From assembly GCA_041164825.1 (NCBI GenBank), contig JBEAOO010000293.1, positions 1 to 19,137 on the forward strand: a stretch of DNA of 19,137 bases, written 5' to 3'. The notes beneath the pieces were generated by a model. It saw nothing but the letters and a program-made list of their open reading frames with translations. It was not told the origin of the DNA and did not search any database. This document shows, one piece after another, positions 15,341-19,137 of the stretch. The DNA comes from JBEAOO01 sp041164825 (lineage in GTDB: Bacteria > Pseudomonadota > Gammaproteobacteria > Burkholderiales > Burkholderiaceae_C). The position numbers and the translations under genes were made by a program. How positions within the stretch are numbered: the first letter of the stretch is position 1; each line of letters starts with the position of its first letter.

Positions 15341-15490
15341 GCCCCGATTGTCTCAGCCGGGCTGCCCTTGGCGCGGCTCATGCACTGTCGCATTCACAGG
15401 TCTTCAACGTGCTGCAGCTGGCAAGGGCCGGCCTCGGCATGGAGACTCAGCTCCCGCCGAGGCTGGTGCTCGGGGAACGCTGTGCCGAGA
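15341..15490. other. Dehydrogenase-rmuC intergenic region with a strong hairpin
   Basis: No gene is supported here. The inverted repeat GCCTCGGC / GCCGAGGC (15431-15438, 15456-15463) encloses a second stem GGAG / CTCC (15441-15444, 15451-15454), giving a 12-base-pair interrupted hairpin. It lies 27 bases after the dehydrogenase stop and before rmuC. No T run follows on either strand. It may separate transcription of the two gene pairs, or stabilise the upstream mRNA. Confidence 0.5.
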
Positions 15491-16489
15491 TCAGGGCCGT
15501 TGCGCGACAGCCGGGTTCACCGGCGTCAGTGCCTTCACCGCCGAACCGCCCGGGCCCAGCACCGCCAACAAGTTGTCGGCCGCCAGGCTGGCCATGGCGC
15601 GGCGCGTGGCCAAGCTGGCGCTGGCAATGTGCGGCGTGAGCACGACGTTGGGCAGGGTGAGCAGCGCCGGGTTCAGCTGCGGTTCGCCCTCAAACACGTC
15701 GAGTCCAGCGGCGGCAATGTGCCGCTCGCGCAGTGCCACGGCCAGCGCTGCGTCGTCCACCACGCCACCGCGGGCGATGTTGGTGAGCGTGGCGGTGGGC
15801 TTCATCTGCGCCAGCTCGGCCGCGCCAATCGCGTGGTGGCTGCTGGCCGAGTACGGCACCACGATCACCAGGTGGTCGGCCTCACGCAACAAGGTGGCTT
15901 TGTCGACCCACTGCGCGCCCAGCGGCGCCTCCAGCTCGGGCGCCAGCCGGCTGCGGTTGTGATAGATCACATTCATGCCAAAACCCAGCGCACCGCGGCG
16001 AGCCAGCGCTTGGCCGATGCGGCCCATGCCGAGCACTCCGAGCGTCGCGCCATGCACATCAGCGCCCGCCAGCAAATCCCAGGACCAGCGCTGCCAGCGG
16101 CCCTCGCGCAAATAAATCTCGGCCTCGGTGATGCGGCGCGCGGTGGCCATCATCAGCGCAAAGCCAAAGTCGGCCGTGGTTTCGGTCAACACGTCGGGCG
16201 TGTTGGTGAGCAGCACGCCGCGCGCATTGCAGGCGTCCACGTCCACGTTGTTGTAGCCCACGGCCATGTTGGCCACCAGGCGCAGTTGCGGGTTGGCCGC
16301 CAACAGCTCGGCCGTGATGCGCTCGCTGCCAGTGGCCAGCACCCCCACCTTGCCCGCCAAGCGCTGCGAGAGCGAGGCCGGGCTCAGCACCTCGTCGGCG
16401 TGGTTGGCGTCCACCTCGAACACGGTGGACAAGCGGGCCAGCACCTCGGTGGGGATGGCGCGGGCAATCAACAGGGCGGGACGGGTCAT
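15491..16489 (-). CDS. D-2-hydroxyacid dehydrogenase (GhrB / 2-ketogluconate reductase type)
   Basis: This cytoplasmic NAD(P)H-dependent reductase (332 aa) acts on 2-keto acids, most likely glyoxylate, hydroxypyruvate or 2-ketogluconate. The Rossmann motif is GMGRIG (154-159). The catalytic residues are Arg240 (in NIARGG), Glu269 (in EGEP) and His287 (in PHIAS), the standard triad. AVGYNNVDVDAC (76-87) and LGVLGMGRIGQALARRG-type sequence fit the GhrB subgroup, but the substrate cannot be fixed by reading. The start ATG 16489 has GAGG eight bases upstream and gives a standard N-terminus; the open frame continues upstream into the antiporter gene as a shadow. It begins 22 bases after the antiporter stop, so the two are probably co-transcribed. 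Confidence 0.92.
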   Translation of the reverse strand: MTRPALLIARAIPTEVLARLSTVFEVDANHADEVLSPASLSQRLAGKVGVLATGSERITAELLAANPQLRLVANMAVGYNNVDVDACNARGVLLTNTPDVLTETTADFGFALMMATARRITEAEIYLREGRWQRWSWDLLAGADVHGATLGVLGMGRIGQALARRGALGFGMNVIYHNRSRLAPELEAPLGAQWVDKATLLREADHLVIVVPYSASSHHAIGAAELAQMKPTATLTNIARGGVVDDAALAVALRERHIAAAGLDVFEGEPQLNPALLTLPNVVLTPHIASASLATRRAMASLAADNLLAVLGPGGSAVKALTPVNPAVAQRP

Positions 16490-16511
16490 GCGGAGCCTCG
16501 AATTGAAAACA

Positions 16512-17873
16512 TCAAGCCGGTGCCGATGCGGCCACGGCCACCGGCGCCGCAGAACCCCGCGGCGTGGAACCAGGATGGAAGCCCAGCATGACCAGCAGCG
16601 TGAAAAAACCCACCACATAGGCCACCGGAATGGCCCAGCCGCGGCGCAGCCACAAGCCCACCGAGCGGGCCTCAGGGTACATGCTGGCCAGGGCCACACC
16701 GGCGGACGAGCCGAACCAGATCATCGACCCGCCAAAGCCCACGGCATAGGCCAAAAAGCCCCAGTCGTAGCCACCTTGCTTGAGCGCCAGCGCGGTGAGC
16801 GGGATGTTGTCGAACACGGCCGACAAAAAGCCCAGGCCGAAGGCGGTTTGCCACGAGGCCAGGGGCAGTTGCGCCACCGGCATCATCGACGCGCTCAGCA
16901 CCAGCGAGAGCAAAAACACCGCGCCCTTGAAGGCGCCCGGCAGTTGCGACCAATCGGGCCGGCGCCACACGGCGCTCACCACAATCGCCAGCCACACGGC
17001 CACACCCAGGAAGGGGAACCGGTCGGACACCGCATTGAAGCGCGTGTTGATGAGCACGTTCACCGCCACCGCCGCGGCCAAGATGAACACCACCACCAGC
17101 ACGCGCGGCCAGTCGATGCGGGCGTCGGGCGAGGCGTCTTTTTGGATCGGCGAGTAGGCCTGCTGCTGCATGGCCATGGGCACGCCAAACACCACCAGCG
17201 CCACGCCGGAGGCGATGAAGGCCTCCAGCACCTCCAGCGGCGAAACCCCGGCGATCCACATCATGGTGGTCGTGGTGTCGCCCACCACGCTGCCGGCCCC
17301 GCCGCCGTTGGACGCGGCGACGATGGCGGCCAGATAGCCGATGTGCACCCGCCCGCGAAACACCGTGCGCGCCACCGCGCCGCCGATCATGGCTGCCGCA
17401 ATGTTGTCGAGGAAGGCCGACAGCACAAACACCAGTGCCAGCAGCACAAAACACCCCACCCAATCGTCGGGCAACCAGCGCGGCAGCACGGCGGGCACCT
17501 CGCTGTCCTCAAAGTGTTTGGCCAGCAAAGCAAAGCCCAGCAGCAAGAGCAGCAGATTGCTCAACACCACCCACTCGTGCCCCAGGTGCAGGGCCCAGCC
17601 GCCCAGGCCTGGGCCGAACGCGAACGGCGAGAACACCATTTTGTAGAGCGAGATCAGCACCACGCCGCCGAGGGCAATGCGCAGCGTGAACGCATGGAAC
17701 AAGGCCACACCGGCCAGCACACCGGCAAACAAAATGAACTCCACCGGCACCGGGCCCAGCATCGGCCCGGAGAAACTTGGCGACGCCTGCGACGCTTGTG
17801 CCCCGCCCGGGCAAGCGGCCAGGGCCATCGTCAAGCAGAGCGCGGCGCGGCGGGTGAGTGAGAGAGGCGTCAT
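16512..17873 (-). CDS. NhaD-like sodium/proton antiporter (ion transporter superfamily)
   Basis: This polytopic inner-membrane protein (453 aa, about 11-13 membrane segments) is related to NhaD and the wider ArsB/NhaD/CitMHS group. The two halves show matching motifs, LSAFLDNIAAAM (151-162) and LSAVFDNIPLTA (350-361). The first is followed by the glycine- and threonine-rich ASNGGGAGSVVGDTTTTMMW (187-206) and the second by GGSMIWFGSSAGV (381-393). NhaD members exchange Na+ or Li+ for H+; the exact ion here is inferred. The N-terminus looks like a cleavable signal (LAAC at 18-21, and AQA-S at 25-28). ATG 17873 was chosen because the further upstream frame lacks family-like sequence. A TAGAAT at 17911-17906 could be its -10 box. 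It leads the antiporter-dehydrogenase pair. Confidence 0.85.
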   Translation of the reverse strand: MTPLSLTRRAALCLTMALAACPGGAQASQASPSFSGPMLGPVPVEFILFAGVLAGVALFHAFTLRIALGGVVLISLYKMVFSPFAFGPGLGGWALHLGHEWVVLSNLLLLLLGFALLAKHFEDSEVPAVLPRWLPDDWVGCFVLLALVFVLSAFLDNIAAAMIGGAVARTVFRGRVHIGYLAAIVAASNGGGAGSVVGDTTTTMMWIAGVSPLEVLEAFIASGVALVVFGVPMAMQQQAYSPIQKDASPDARIDWPRVLVVVFILAAAVAVNVLINTRFNAVSDRFPFLGVAVWLAIVVSAVWRRPDWSQLPGAFKGAVFLLSLVLSASMMPVAQLPLASWQTAFGLGFLSAVFDNIPLTALALKQGGYDWGFLAYAVGFGGSMIWFGSSAGVALASMYPEARSVGLWLRRGWAIPVAYVVGFFTLLVMLGFHPGSTPRGSAAPVAVAASAPA

Positions 17874-18043
17874 GGAGCGTCGGCAGGTGGCGTTTGAGAT
17901 CCAGGATTCTAGGAGCGGGCCGCGGCGGAAGGCCCCCAGTTTGTCGGCCGGCTCAGCGCCAAAACACCCGCCACAATGGCTGGGCCGACCAGGCTGTGCC
18001 CTCACGCCGATCCGCACGCAACGCGTGCCACCACCGCCCCACC
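17874..18043. promoter_or_regulatory. Divergent promoter region, antiporter / App1-type gene
   Basis: This 170-base region lies between two divergent starts. On the minus strand TAGAAT (17911 to 17906) matches five of six bases of a -10 box and would give a leader of about 26 bases for the antiporter, but no -35 is seen at the right distance. On the plus strand CACAAT (17972-17977) is a possible -10 for the phosphatase gene, again without a clear -35. Both calls are weak. Confidence 0.35.
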
Positions 18044-19087
18044 ATGACCCCCACCCCCATTGACATCCCGGCTCGACACGCGCGGAGCGCCCCAGCCTCG
18101 CAAACACGCGCACGCCAGCATCGCCGGCCACCGCACGCTGGCTGGCGCCGCGGCCTGCCGCTGCTGGCAGTCGCGGCGCTGTTCGGCGGCTGCGCCACGA
18201 TGGCCGACACCCTGCACAACATCATTGACGACGGCTGGATCACAGCGCAGGGGCAGCAGCTCTCTGGCCGCGTGACCGAGGCCCATGCGGTGCCCGAAGC
18301 CGAGGGCAGCGCCGGCAGCGCCCTGTGGCGCAACACCAAGCTGCTGCTGAGCCATGGCGAGGCCATGCCCGTGACGGTGACGGCCGGCGAGCAGCGCTGG
18401 CAGGCCCCGGCCGATGGCCGAGGCCATTGGCGCATTGCCAGCGATGCGCCGCCCGCCGTGCTGACCCCGGGTTGGTACGCGCTGTCCAGCACGCCCGCGG
18501 CCAGTGGCCCGGCCGCGCTGCTGGTGCACGACCCGCGCAACACGCTGGGCATCATTTCCGACATCGACGACACCATTCTGGTGAGCGAGGTCAACGACAA
18601 AACCCGTTTGCTGCGCAACAGCCTCACGCTGCCGCCCGAGAAACGGCTGGCCGTGCCGGGCATGGCCGCGCTGTACCAAGGCTGGAGCCAACGCAACCCG
18701 AACCCGGTCGCCACGCCAGTGTTTTATGTGTCGGCCTCGCCGCGCCAGTTGAGCGACGGCATCCGGCGTTTTTTGAACCTCAACGGTTTCCCGCAGGGCG
18801 TGCTGCAACTCAAAGAGGTGGGCCCGGGCAGCAGCGATCCCTTGTTTGACCAGCAGAGCTACAAGGTGCGCCGCATCACAGCCATCTTGCAGGCCTTTCC
18901 CGGCGTGCGCTTTGTGCTGCTGGGCGACGACGGCGAGCGCGACCCGGAGAGTTATGCGCAGTTGCAGGCGCAGTTTCCGGCACAAATTGCGGGCGTGTGG
19001 ATCCGCCGCGTGAACCCGGACCCGACGCGCGCCAAAGTGGCTGGCCAGCAAGACACCGACGCCTTGCTGCGCAGCGGGCCGCCCTGA
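18044..19087 (+). CDS. App1/DUF2183-type phosphatase, probable lipoprotein
   Basis: This 347-aa protein carries an App1-like (DUF2183) HAD-fold phosphatase domain in its C-terminal part. Motif I is SDIDDTIL (172-179) with Asp173 and Asp175. Motif II is the Ser in FYVSASPRQL (227-236), motif III is probably Lys274 (SYKVRRI), and motif IV is LLGDDGERDPESY (292-304). Yeast App1 is a phosphatidate phosphatase; bacterial members are largely uncharacterised. An N-terminal basic segment and hydrophobic stretch end in LFGGC with Cys50, a plausible though non-ideal lipobox (Phe at -3), so the enzyme may be anchored outside the cytoplasm. A middle region (about 70-165) resembles a beta-rich accessory domain. 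ATG 18044 is chosen to give this signal; the upstream frame is intergenic-like. Substrate is unknown. Confidence 0.88.
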   Translation: MTPTPIDIPARHARSAPASQTRARQHRRPPHAGWRRGLPLLAVAALFGGCATMADTLHNIIDDGWITAQGQQLSGRVTEAHAVPEAEGSAGSALWRNTKLLLSHGEAMPVTVTAGEQRWQAPADGRGHWRIASDAPPAVLTPGWYALSSTPAASGPAALLVHDPRNTLGIISDIDDTILVSEVNDKTRLLRNSLTLPPEKRLAVPGMAALYQGWSQRNPNPVATPVFYVSASPRQLSDGIRRFLNLNGFPQGVLQLKEVGPGSSDPLFDQQSYKVRRITAILQAFPGVRFVLLGDDGERDPESYAQLQAQFPAQIAGVWIRRVNPDPTRAKVAGQQDTDALLRSGPP

Positions 19088-19116
19088 CGGCGGCCGGCCA
19101 CGGCGCGCGCGGAGCC

Positions 19117-19137
19117 TCAGTCGTGAAACTGCACGAA
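19117..19137 (-). CDS. Possible 3' end of a further minus-strand gene
   Basis: Reading leftwards from the window edge gives six codons (FVQFHD) and a TGA stop at 19119-19117, 29 bases after the phosphatase gene's stop on the opposite strand. This would be a convergent gene almost wholly outside the window. Six codons are too few to identify a family, and a chance open frame is quite possible. Confidence 0.25.
   Translation of the reverse strand, partial: FVQFHD

Noticed and set aside
16266..17861. 531-codon plus-strand frame opposite the antiporter
   Set aside because: Its composition is dominated by His, Gln and Arg, typical of the complement of hydrophobic membrane-protein codons; no domain is visible.

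Overview
This is about 19 kb of GC-rich chromosomal DNA. Protein types, codon bias, long antisense shadow ORFs and gene content all point to a betaproteobacterium of the order Burkholderiales (Comamonadaceae / Rubrivivax-Leptothrix type). That assignment rests on recognised families, not on a marker gene. I see no rRNA, tRNA, CRISPR array, insertion sequence, prophage or integrase. The window reads as ordinary core chromosome with dense genes. No gene-free stretch exceeds about 170 bases, and each longer gap is described below.

Left part (1-5196, minus strand): the pyruvate dehydrogenase operon aceE-aceF-lpdA. It encodes E1, a two-lipoyl-domain E2, and an E3 that carries its own N-terminal lipoyl domain and runs off the left edge. 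A strong GC-rich hairpin lies between aceE and aceF.

Middle left (5197-8562, plus strand): divergent from aceE across an AT-rich promoter region is a two-component pair. It consists of a membrane-bound sensor histidine kinase with a periplasmic sensor region and two PAS domains, overlapped by 4 bases by a FixJ/NarL-type response regulator. A clear intrinsic terminator closes the pair. The layout suggests, but does not prove, that this pair controls the pyruvate dehydrogenase operon.

Middle (8582-12470, plus strand): folD (one-carbon folate enzyme, preceded by 13-base tandem repeats), prlC (M3 oligopeptidase A) and an exported DUF4124-plus-glutaredoxin-fold protein with a CDPC motif.

Right part (12565-17873, minus strand): read in transcription order, an NhaD/IT-superfamily ion antiporter, a D-2-hydroxyacid dehydrogenase of the GhrB type, rmuC, and an MFS transporter whose start overlaps the end of rmuC. 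The MFS gene converges on the glutaredoxin-fold gene across a hairpin-rich 94-base gap.

Right edge (18044-19137): divergent from the antiporter is a probable lipoprotein with an App1/DUF2183 HAD-type phosphatase domain. The last seven codons' worth of sequence may be the end of another minus-strand gene.

I found no clearly new multi-gene system. The points most worth a second look are the divergent sensor pair beside aceE, the repeats in front of folD, several strong intergenic hairpins, and the exported App1-type phosphatase.
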